Positions 44,664 to 55,534 of a DNA stretch of 64,000 bases are shown here, in pieces. Made by a program: the position numbers and the translations under genes. The notes under the pieces are model-generated. The model ran no database searches. It was not told the DNA's origin and was given only the letters and a program-made list of their open reading frames with translations. The stretch is taken from positions 518,722-582,721 of the forward strand of contig NW_019775447.1 of assembly GCF_001039355.2 (NCBI RefSeq). The letters are read 5' to 3'. Every line of letters begins with the position of its first letter. Positions within the stretch are counted from its first letter, which is position 1. The DNA comes from Lingula anatina (taxonomy: Eukaryota > Brachiopoda > Lingulata > Lingulida > Lingulidae).

Positions 44664-47600
44664 TCACCTTCTTACAAATCCTTGAAGTGGAGGAGGCCCT
44701 GATGGTGGGGCTGCTGCTGGAGCCTGCTGAGCTGTGTAAGGTGGAGGTGGTGATCCTCTGGATACTGCTGCATAATTGCCTGGCAGAGGCCCAGCTGAAT
44801 AACCTGCTGGTCCAGACATAGCGCCTGATGGGTGTCCAGGGGGAGGACCTGATGGTGGACCCATGGGGGGGCCTCTGGGAGGAGCACCAAGCATTGTTGG
44901 AGAAGGTCCTAATGACTGTTGACTGGGAGGCCGTGGAAATCTGTTGGCTGTGAGGTCAGATCCTGGCATAACTGGTGTCATTCCCAATGGCAGATATATT
45001 TCTTTAAGGATCATCAGTGCAGTGTCTTCTGATTCCCTGGATATTGTTGAAAAAATTGGAGTTTGGTAAATTGCAAGGATTATGAGAAGACATAAATTAA
45101 AAAAACAAGTTCATGAAAGATTTTCAATTTTTTTTTTTTTACATATGTACAGGGCTATAAAAATAAAAAGTCACTGAAACAAATGTAACCTAGACAGCAA
45201 AGCTAGAAAATTTACAGGCACCAAATGGGGGAGAAAATGTCACAAAATACATCCAACAAACGAAAAATCCTATTTTTGTTGATATAATTCAATCATGCTG
45301 GAGTTTAGAACACAGTCTGCAATTTTACCAGATAAACCCACACAATAAATATAGCATAAAACAAAAAAATATGGTTTGGCAGTTTGAGGGTGAACAACAG
45401 ATGTGTTGGTTGACGATGCCATGGACAGACACATAGTGCCAGCATGTAAATTAAATGACAATTTACCAGTAACAGGCATGGCTTCCAAGGGCAAACAAGT
45501 AATCATTGAAACTTTCAATAGGTTTTTCTTGCAGCACATAGTCTATCCTTCTTCCTTGGTTCATACTACCTACAATAATTTCCTCTTCTGAAGCCACAGC
45601 TAAAACAAAGATGTCCTTGATAAGTATTTTAGCAGCACTGTAGGAACACTAAGAACATGATTTTTGAAAATTATGGATAGGTCACTATTATTTAACTTCT
45701 TTTACTGATGACAATGATTTTAAAAAAAGCAATATAAATTGCTATGCTCATCACATTTCCCATCACAAAATTATATATCATCAACTAGCAACTGTACTTA
45801 CAGGCCTGTTCAGTTTCCTCCTGTTGCTTGGCCAAGTCACTTATTACACTATCTACCTCACTATTTACTATTTCCTCTGGTGTGGACCTGTGAGCTCTAG
45901 CAAAGTCATTAATCATATTCCATGTGCCCTTCAGAGACTGAACTATCTTCTGCTTGAGATCTGCACCATATCTACTCAAACTTTCCTTAAGCTCTGGAAT
46001 GGCAGAATTGTCAAAATGATTTATATCGACAATTAACATTTGTTACCAAATTAAATTGCAAAGATGAAAAACTACAATCATGATGGTTTTCAAAAACTAT
46101 CATTTACAGGGGTAAATGCACATGAAACCACAGGATCAGGCAAAGGCAGAGATTGAGATATTATCCTGTGTACCATTATGTTATGACCAGCTTCACCAGA
46201 AAATTTAAAGAAATCCTTGACTGAAGATATGCCTGAATCAACCCAGATTCTGAAGCTCCTATGGAAGTAACCTGTCTGTACCAGTCTCTTTACAAATTTT
46301 ACAGAAATGATAATAACTCTTACCCAAGTGCAATCTTTTCCTTCCTTTATGATGTGGCATCAACACTGGTTTCATGGTATAGTTAGGGTTGATCAAAGGC
46401 TCTATTCTATAGGCCTTGTAAAGGAAGGAAACTTGTTTAAATTTATGGCTGAATTTCATTTTAACTGCACAATGCCACTTATAACTATTTAATTTTGTTT
46501 TACTGTAACATTTGGCACCATGAAAAACATATATGAACGATCCAAATTATCCTTTAAATTACCTATGTTTGTCATGCAAGAACTTTTCGAAGTTTAAATA
46601 ATAAATAATGTATCAAAACTAGAAATTTTAAATCAAGTACTTACCACAGGATCAAACTAAAAAAAAGAAGAAAAAAATCAATAAAGTTGAAACAACAAAA
46701 TAGACTAAAAACATTCTCATTAAAAAACAGGTTGTATATCTTTCTCAAGACCTTACACTAAAGCTGGATGATTTGACAGACATTTGACAATGGCATTTAT
46801 GTATCCTAAATGGTCAAAATGACAGCTTTTTGGTAAATTACGGAATTAATTTGACTTTGTGTTTATTAAGGCAATTTAATCAAAAACAACATACTGGATG
46901 AAAAATATTGAAAAATCCTGGACAGGTTGGTAGCTTGTACTCCTCCCCTATAGATCCTACTCCTCTCACAGTCATGAACATAGCAATAGGTGACCCTAAT
47001 GCAAAGAAGTTGGCCATTTCAAACTGTAGCTGTGGGTAGCTGACACAAGGCTGACCCGTACCTGCTAGACCAGTCACATATGATATACTAGTGCTGGATG
47101 CTTGCTTCAAAAGTGGATGCCTGTAAATTAAGCACATTCCTTATATACAAGGCAGTTATCATTAAATGATGCTGTATTTGAATGAATGATATAACTATAT
47201 ACATACAGTCCAGCTAATAAAGAAGTTAACTACACTCACTCCTGCGTAATCCCCTGTCCATTGCTATTCAGTTTACATGTAGCTTCACTAGCTGCTTGCT
47301 TCTGTTCTTCTATTATCTTTTGAGCAGCTTCTCGTTTTGATTTACTTGCTGCTGTTTCTTGTTTTTTCTTCTGAAAGGCAAGAGACATACTTGATATACT
47401 CCAAAATTATCAGGTGACAATGTAAAGGTTGGCCTACTTACTCCAAAACTTTTAGATGTAAAGGCTGCCCTAGCTATTATAATCTAGGCAGAAAGCAAAG
47501 TCCATTTTATTCAACTTTAACAAAAAGTAAAATAATTGAAATAAATTTTGCAAGATTAATAAGTCACCTTTGCCTACCTCTTTCTCTTTTTTATTTCTTA

Positions 47601-49405
47601 TGTATTTTTGAAGTTTTTTCCTTGGACCCATTGGTAGACCCATCTCTTTGATGTCAGACTCTTCAATCTCAGTCTATAATAAAAAATGTAGCGAACTGGT
47701 TTTAACATATATTCATGATTTACAAAGAAGAAACATTTCACAAACAAAGGTCATTTATCTCATCTGATTACTTGCAAAAATTTACATATTGCTAAATATT
47801 TCATAATTATCTATTGGTAATGTTGAACCTTTGGTGATTTTTTTCTAACACTTGCTGCACTGGCCACTCCATTTTTTGCATAACTATGAACTGTACAAAC
47901 ATACTTATTCAAAAGAAGACATGGCTTAGTGATATATAAGCTTGTCATTATAGCAACAGCCCATTAAAAGTAAGCATAGCCTGCTCAAAGTTCACTTCAA
48001 GCATTTGGCCAGTGAGGTCTTCGGCCAAATCAGACTCACACATTATACTTACATGTTCCTTTGACAAGCATCAATATATAAAAATTTAATAATCACCTTC
48101 AAACTATTGCAAAACAAACACCAAATTTTAAAAAATCATTGTAAACTAATATATTCAAGGAAAAACTGCAGCTTTTTTCTAATGAGTGCCATTTTCCTAC
48201 TTATTCTTGTCAAGCATTCTAAAGAAAATTCAATACATACCAGAGAATCAAGGTCTATCTGTTCTTTATTGAATGTCTCCAAGAAACTGGACAGCCCTAG
48301 CTTCTCTAGCAAAGCCTCAAGACTTTCTTCTTCTTCCTCATCTGCATCTTCCACATGAGATTCTTCTGACAATGGAGATACCTTCAAGAATAAAATGCAA
48401 AATGTTTCACAAACAAACTTTTATAAAACTAACAAAACAATCCCTGTGTTTATATTACATAATACAACCAATAAATCATGCAACATGAAAGGTACAGCTT
48501 TTCACTAAGAAAGATCTTCAGTCAACAATCCTGATATAAACAGTTACTGACATAGAACTCTCAGGACATGATACCAAAAATAATTAATCACAAAAGCATG
48601 TGACACAAAAAATGTGCATCAAGACTTTTCCCAGTTGTAAAATACTCCGTATAAACCCACCTCTCTTTCAAAGGTAAGTTGCCCTTGTTCTTGTGACACT
48701 GCTGGAAGTGCTTTACCTTCACTATCCTTCTGGTGTAACAATAAGTCAAACAATATCTGGGAACCTATAACACATTTAGCAGAGTGTAATAAATGTTAAC
48801 TCTTGTAGGGGTATTACATATCAGCATTTATTTGACATATTTACTTTTCTTTTCATTGAATATTTACAGTCTCAAATGACTAATTGATTTTTATTCTGTT
48901 TATTTTGGATAATGATAATCAGAATATCTTTGAAAATTTCATTCATTACGCTTCTCTCTGGACTTCACAACTGACGTATTTTAAAGGCAAGCATCTCATG
49001 ACTACAGTATGTACCTAAACTGTGGCCCATCACTGACACATTGCCTTTGAAGTTTGGTTGCCTTTGCAAAAACAGCTCATGTAATCTATTCATTTCACCA
49101 GATACTGTGTCTGCAATTTGCTGAAATGGGAAATGTAACAAAAGTGTTATTTTTTCCTATAAAACTTTAAGACATGTTGGAGTTTCACTTTTCTTACTAT
49201 AATTGCTTAGCAACAGTTGGATTGAATGAATTTTTAATGCATACTGTTCTCGTCATTTATTAGCCATCTTCTCAAATCTAATACATACCTGACAGTATAC
49301 TGGAGATGTGTAGAATAATAAATCTAGAAGCGTGTCATTAGTAAAATGTCTGAGCTTTGGAATACTCTTTAATGTGATCTCTCTTAGTTTCCTAAAAGAA
49401 AAATA

Positions 49406-49437
<32 letters not shown>

Positions 49438-52400
49438 GAAAAGAAAAGAAACAAGAGGTCATATTTTAAATAAGTACTACATACACATCTATCATACTTA
49501 ATAAAAATAATCAAGATAATTTTTCTGTGAGTTATTATAAAGCTATACTCTATGTTATTTAAAATAGTTAAAATCTCATTCTCACTGCCAAGAACCTATT
49601 TATCACAAATGTATAATTTAATAGCAGAGAACCAAAAACATTTATATAAGTAACAAAAATGAGATTTATAGCTTAATTTCAATAATATATGTCTTACCTG
49701 TCAACCCCTGTTGCCTCTCCATGTAAAGCTTTATGCCAATGTACGGGCAGGTACTCTACACGTCCTGCTTGTCCTCGCTCCAGATACTGCTTGAAGTGAG
49801 ACTGCATCAGGGACAGTGATACAGACCGAAAATCATCCACTAAAACATTGGAACAAATGGAATGAAAATATTAGGCCAACAACTTTTACTTATTTCCACC
49901 AGTTATTCTTGGAGAAAATCATAGAATAAAAACATTAAAAATCTTACATTTTAGAATTAAAGATCACCTTGAGTATACAGCCTATCAGAAACGAAAACAA
50001 AAATAAATTCTGATAAAACACTATGCTATCTCAGAGAAGTACCCAACAACTTACAACATTCCCTTATGTCTCGAAACCTTAGATCACACACAGGTCCGAT
50101 GCCATGGACAACAAACACCAGGTGGTCTATCTGGTCTGGTTCACCTACAAGATTAGGGTTTGTATGACTGTTAGAAAAAAATAGTGCAAGACAACCAGGG
50201 ATGTAGTACACATATGAACAAAAAACATAGTAGAATAAGTAGAATTATTGCTCTCTCCTGGCTTAGCCTGTAGGGACAAAATTACAAAGGTCTGTTAACT
50301 AATCAGCAAGAATGGACAAAGTGATTAGTGAAAATAGTCTTACCTTCTTCGATATCTTCAAAGTCCTGTGTGCCTCTTATAACACATCTTGCTCTTGAAT
50401 GCAGCTGAAACAGATGGAACTTAAATTTGAATCTGCAAATCACAATTCAAGTCTCTGTCTGTTTAAAGGAAAACATTCATGCCAATAAGCTACACCTAAT
50501 CTAAAACAAATTTCCTTTCCACTTATTTCATTATTCAAATATAAACTTACAGGAATAGTTCCATATTCATCTGGGATAGAATTTGTAGAATAGTGTTCAA
50601 TTGTGTATGGGCTGTGCATGACAATTGTTCCTTCATCAATTTGAAGCTTCCTGGGCCACACATTGTTCATCACAGCTGCCTGGTATTCTTCCTGTTGTTA
50701 TAAGATACACGAGGTAGTTAATACCAAGCCATGTGTTTAACAAAAAGGTGCTTCAAACAATGAAATATTTACCAATATATAATCCACATAGCTCTTTAAG
50801 AGAAATTGTCCTTTCTTTCCAAGCTGTTCTTCTCCAATATAACAAAATTGAAATTTTGCAATGAGAAATAGATTTTCTTTACAAATTCTAAAATTATTTA
50901 GGGACACATGCAAATAAGCCACGTCAGATAATAGTCTTCCAAAGCAACATAACATGTACTATACATTTTAATAATTTTACTTATAGTTCTTCAGATGTAA
51001 CTGTCCTTTCTTTCCAATATGTTTTCCCCCAATTTAACAAAATTCATATATTGCAATGAGAAATAAATTTTTTACAAGTTCTAAAAATATTAAGGGGCAA
51101 ATGTGCAAATTAACTCTATTAGATCATTAGTAAAGAAATAAAGATACAACATAAAATATTTTATATATTTTTATCTTCCTTTTTCTACCAGGAAGAACTC
51201 ACCTCCAACCTGGCACAAAACTGTTCATCATATGGCAGGAACCTGGCAGCACCTTCGGGCTTGTAGAACCAAGAACTTCTTGTTACTGACGAGGGTTCTT
51301 CATCCCAATATACAGCAAATTGTTGTCGTTTGATAACATCCACATCATACCTTCCTCCCTGTGTTGGCACTATGATTTCTGAACCTGAGGCAGTGGCTAC
51401 AAATATTCAACAAAAAAGATATGGGTGAAATGTAGATCATGTCCTCTAAATATATAGATAATATGTATAGCAATTGTGTCCCTGGAAATTAGAATATCAG
51501 ATTACTTTCAAATTCAGCTCTTGTGCATTTTGAAATTGTTATCTAAAGTTGCTTTATTTAAAGATATATATACAAACCTCTTCTATGCAGCGCATCCTCT
51601 AAGCGTGCAGCATCTTTGTATGAAAATGGCTTCCATAGTTCCTTGCCTTCCACATGTTTGCTGTAGAACCAATGAGACCTGACAGGCTGGAAGACTGAAG
51701 ATGAAGTTGGTAGCTGGCCATGATGCCCCGCTAGATGTGGCTGGAGGTTCACATTTTGGCTGTCGCTATGGAAATGAGGCTGAGTACTTGGAGCCTGGCC
51801 TTGTGGTGTGAATATATTTGATGGCTGTCCCATGGAGGATGAAAGTGGAGGAGGTGGACCAGAAGGGGGCATTCCAGGTGGTGGTCCATGCCCCCCTACA
51901 CCTACAGGAGAGGCCACCAAGTCTGGTATTTGGGCATAACGTAATTCTCTGCCTTGACGGTGATAATTGATACCAGAAGACCCGCCTTGTAAAAATAAAT
52001 ATATAAATAAATAAATAAACCATGCTGCTACTAACCTTTTCATTATATATTACCTGATCATTTTCTAATGAAATTTACCTTGAGAGGATGATGATGAAAA
52101 CTATCTAACAAATTATCTCAGCATGCCATACAATAAAAAAAATCCATCTCTGTCAGTGATTGCGAAAGAGATTGAAAACTTACCAGACATGTGGGCTGGA
52201 GCAAATTAAATTTTGTCAGCCCACACCTTTTTTTACTGGCCCACAACAAAATAATCAAGCTGTATATTTTCACTTCATTTTTGATGAATATTATTGTCTG
52301 GCATTTTAAATCGTTGCTTTTTAATTTTCAGGCCAGATTTAATAGGATGTTTAAAGGTTTAAGTTTAAACGTCTTTCATTTTGGTTGCTTTCTGGCATTT

Positions 52401-55269
52401 AAGTTTTATCCTTTTTACATCTGGGTTGCCTATCTTAATTTCTTATCTTTTAACACAAGATCATGTATCCTTTGTAAATTTTATTCCAATTTTTGACTTA
52501 AATTAAAACATAAGTCATAGTGAAGTGGAGCTTCCAACTTTTGTAACGTNGGACAAAGTGATTAGTGAAAATAGTCTTACCTTCTTCGATATCTTCAAAG
52601 TCCTGTGTGCCTCTTATAACACATCTTGCTCTTGAATGCAGCTGAAACAGATGGAACTTAAACTTGAATCTGCAAATCACAATTCAAGTCTCTGTCTGTT
52701 TAAAGGAAAACATTCATACCAATAAGCTACACCTAATCTAAAACAATTTTCCTTATTTCCTTTCCACTTATTTCATTATTCAAATATAAACTTACAGGAA
52801 TAGTTCCATATTCATCTGGGATAGAATTTGTAGAATAGTGTTCAATTGTGTATGGGCTGTGCATGACAATTGTTCCTTCATCAATTTGAAGCTTCCTGGG
52901 CCACACATTGTTCATCACAGCTGCCTGGTATTCTTCCTGTTGTTATAAGATACACGAGGTAGTTAATACCAAGCCATGTGTTTAACAAGACGGTGCTTCA
53001 AACAATGAAATATTTACCAATATATAATCCACATAGCTCTTTAAGAGAAATTGTCCTTTCTTTCCAAGCTGTTCTTCTCCAATATAACAAAATTGAAATT
53101 TTGCAATGAGAAATAGATTTTCTTTACAAATTCTAAAATTATTTAGGGACACATGCAAATAAGCCACGTCGGATAATAGTCTTCCAAAGCAACATAACAT
53201 GTACTATACATTTGAATAATTTTACTTATAGTTCTTCAGATGTAACTGTCCTTTCTTTCCAATATGTTTTTCCCCAATTTAACAAAATTCATATATTGCA
53301 ATGAGAAATAAATTTTTTACAAGTTCTAAAAATATTAAGGGGCAAATGTGCAAATTAACTCCATTAGATCATTAGTAAAGAAATAAAGATACAACATAAA
53401 ATATTTTATATATTTTTATCTTCCTTTTTCTACCAGGAAGAACTCACCTCCAACCTGGCACAAAACTGTTCATCATATGGCAGGAACCTGGCAGCACCTT
53501 CGGGCTTGTAGAACCAAGAACTTCTTGTTACTGACGAGGGTTCTTCATCCCAATATACAGCAAATTGTTGTCGTTTGATAACATCCACATCATACCTTCC
53601 TCCCTGTGTTGGCACTATGATTTCTGAACCTGAGGCAGTGGCTACAAATATTCAACAAAGAAGATATGGGTGAAATGTAGATCATTTCCTCTAAATATAT
53701 AGATAATATGCATAGCAATTGTGTCCCTGGAAATACGAATATCTGTTTACTTTCCTATTCAGCTCTTGTGCATTTTAAAATTGTTATCTAAAGTTGCTTT
53801 ATTTAAAGATATACAAACCTCTTCTATGCAGAGCATCCTCTAAGCGTGCAGCATCTTTGTATGAAAATGGCTTCCATAGTTCCTTGCCTTCCACATGTTT
53901 GCTGTAGAACCAATGAGACCTGACAGGCTGGAAGACTGAAGATGAAGTTGGTAGCTGGCCATGATGCCCCGCTAGATGTGGCTGGAGGTTCACATTTTGG
54001 CTGTCGCTATGGAGATGAGGCTGAGTACTTGGAGCCTGGCCTTGTGGTGTGAATATATTTGATGGCTGTCCCATGGAGGATGAAAGTGGAGGAGGTGGAC
54101 CAGAAGGGGGCATTCCAGGTGGTGGTCCATGCCCCCCTACACCTACAGGAGAGGCCACCAAGTCTGGTATTTGGGCATAACGTAATTCTCTGCCTTGACG
54201 GTGATAATTGATACCAGAAGACCCGCCTTGTAAAAATAAATAAATAAATAAATAAACCATGCTGCTACTAACCTTTTCATTATATATTACCTGATCATTT
54301 TCTAATGAAATTTACCTTGAGAGGATGATGATGAAAACTATCTAACAAATTATCTCAGCATGCCATACAATAAAAAACCCATTTCTGTTATGATAATATC
54401 ATTCTGTACATACCCATAGGTGGTGCTCCAGCAGGTGGTGGTCCTGTAGATGAAGGTCCTGTAGGAGGTGGTCCTGATGAGGGTGGCCCAGCTGGTGGAG
54501 GTCCTGAGTAAAACCCTGTTGGAGCTACTGGGGGGTTCCTTTGAGGCCCCTGATTTACATTATATGGTGGCACATTTGAGGAACTGGGTGGAGGGGCAAT
54601 CTGGGTGTTCATCTGACTGATATTGGCAAATGGATCATCTGATGAACTTGTTGGCGGCTGCTGGAATAAGCCATATGCTGAGTGCTGGCTACTATTAGAG
54701 GATGAAGTGTGAGGAGGTGATTGTCCAACAAAACTGTCTGCTTCCCCATCATCAACATCTAGAAATAAACGTCAGCATATGATTATCATTCAGACATTTA
54801 CTCATGATGACTGCACAAGCCATCAGGAAGTGATGTATCCCCCCCCCCCCCCCATCTTGAGGAACAATTTAAATTGTCAAACGTGCAGTTGTCTTGTCTA
54901 GTCAGTTCAAATTAATTTAATCAGTGCCCATCAATATAATATGGTCAAAGTCCATTTCAATTGGGGTAATTTGACCGAAATGTCATAAAGTGGTACAAAA
55001 TACACCGTCACTTTGACGATGAAGGGGCAAATGCCCGCTGCAGAATGACAGACGAGTATGAAACTATTACTTAACTCACCACCCGATAATAATGACGCTT
55101 CAGACTGTAAAACAGGCATAAGCAGGTTTGTTTTAGGAGAAGGGGTATAAGTTAATCCCGTTCCTGCTGGCATTAAAAGAAGCGGAGGTGGTGTTTGAGA
55201 AACATCACGAAGCGGTGTCTGTCGTCTGTCCGCCATGTTGTCAACATCGAAGTCCACGTCAGTGTTCAC
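44664..55269 (-). CDS. SEC23IP: SEC23-interacting protein (SEC23IP/p125), WWE-SAM-DDHD phospholipase family
   Basis: SEC23IP binds SEC23 at ER exit sites and belongs to the intracellular PLA1/DDHD family. Exons (plus coordinates): 55269-55080, 54758-54414, 54226-53819, 53641-53448, 52936-52796, 52641-52581 (second copies of the last four at 51985-50344), 50144-50055, 49839-49698, 49391-49289, 49120-49015, 48764-48661, 48381-48241, 47673-47578, 47370-47240, 47120-46895, 46656-46645, 46414-46324, 45993-45802, 45599-45467, 45036-44664. Phases close at about 1092 residues (human 1000). The N-terminus is Pro/Gly-rich ([19 protein letters not shown]), as expected for COPII binding. Then come a WWE-like region ([25 protein letters not shown]), lipase motif GHSLG, a SAM domain ([24 protein letters not shown]) and DDHD features ([50 protein letters not shown]). 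DDHD2 is the alternative; the Pro-rich N-terminus and neighbour gene favour SEC23IP. The Pro-rich C-terminal tail is unusual. Confidence 0.93.
46645..46656 (-). other. 12-nt microexon of SEC23IP encoding Phe-Asp-Pro-Val
   Basis: On the minus strand, TTTTTTTAG|TTTGATCCTGTG|GTAAGT. It is phase 0 on both sides and fits between exons ending FHP and starting AYRIEPLI, restoring the family motif HPFDPVAYRIEP. Without it four conserved residues would be absent with no frameshift. Confidence 0.9.
49406..49435. repeat. (ACAT)n microsatellite in a SEC23IP intron
   Basis: Seven to eight ACAT units about 15 bp upstream of the exon beginning at 49391 (minus strand), close to its acceptor. Confidence 0.85.
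50315..52146. repeat. Copy A of a 1.8-kb direct duplication (assembly overlap) in SEC23IP
   Basis: Matches 52551-54376 at an offset near 2240 bp, with small indels and scattered substitutions. It carries exons 51985-51578, 51396-51203, 50691-50551 and 50404-50344. Exon lengths are identical in both copies (408, 194, 141 and 61 nt). One coding change is QPHFHSDS in copy A against QPHLHSDS in copy B. Confidence 0.9.
52147..52549. other. About 400 bp unique to one copy, ending at the contig N
   Basis: After the duplicated region this contig end runs on with sequence not seen in copy B, then stops at the N at 52550. It includes an inverted repeat with arms TGTGGGCTG and CAGCCCACA near 52190-52226. 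It may be a haplotype-specific insertion or a mis-extended contig end. No exon is recognisable. Confidence 0.5.
52551..54376. repeat. Copy B of the 1.8-kb direct duplication in SEC23IP
   Basis: Starts directly after the N at 52550. It holds exons 54226-53819, 53641-53448, 52936-52796 and 52641-52581. Copy B connects to the upstream SEC23IP exons and copy A to the downstream ones, so each contig is a proper continuation of the gene on its own side. Confidence 0.9.
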
Positions 55270-55534
55270 GAGACTGCGAGATATTTCTTTTAGATATTAT
55301 AAGCCAGAAACATCAAGAGCATACACGTGTTTTATTTTTTCTTCAAAAATTCAGAACTACTTTTGTGATAAAAATGACACTTATTCTTAATCAGTGGAAA
55401 TCTAAGTATTCTCCTTTGCGCGTATTGTTTTGATCTCGCACGTGTTAATTTCCCGCCACTTATTAAAGCTCCGATCTAAACATCTGACTCCCTGTGCGAT
55501 CGTTAAGTTTTTTTGTTTTGTATCCACTTGAAAT
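55270..55534. promoter_or_regulatory. Shared bidirectional promoter of SEC23IP and MCMBP
   Basis: Only 265 bp separate the two start codons, which point away from each other. The interval holds an E-box CACGTG at 55439-55444 and an E2F-type TTTCCCGCC at 55449-55457. E2F control suits MCMBP, a DNA-replication factor. No TATA box was noticed. Transcription start sites are not visible from sequence. Confidence 0.75.

Noticed and set aside
44672-44890. Second minus-strand ORF in the SEC23IP last exon
   Set aside because: A shifted-frame shadow of the Pro-rich tail; the real frame continues from the DDHD domain.
48107-48358. Serine-rich ORF on the plus strand
   Set aside because: It is the complement of the Glu-rich SAM exon of SEC23IP on the minus strand.
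52190-52226. TGTGGGCTG...CAGCCCACA inverted repeat as a transposon
   Set aside because: Arms are only nine bases, there is no target duplication, and it lies at a contig end.
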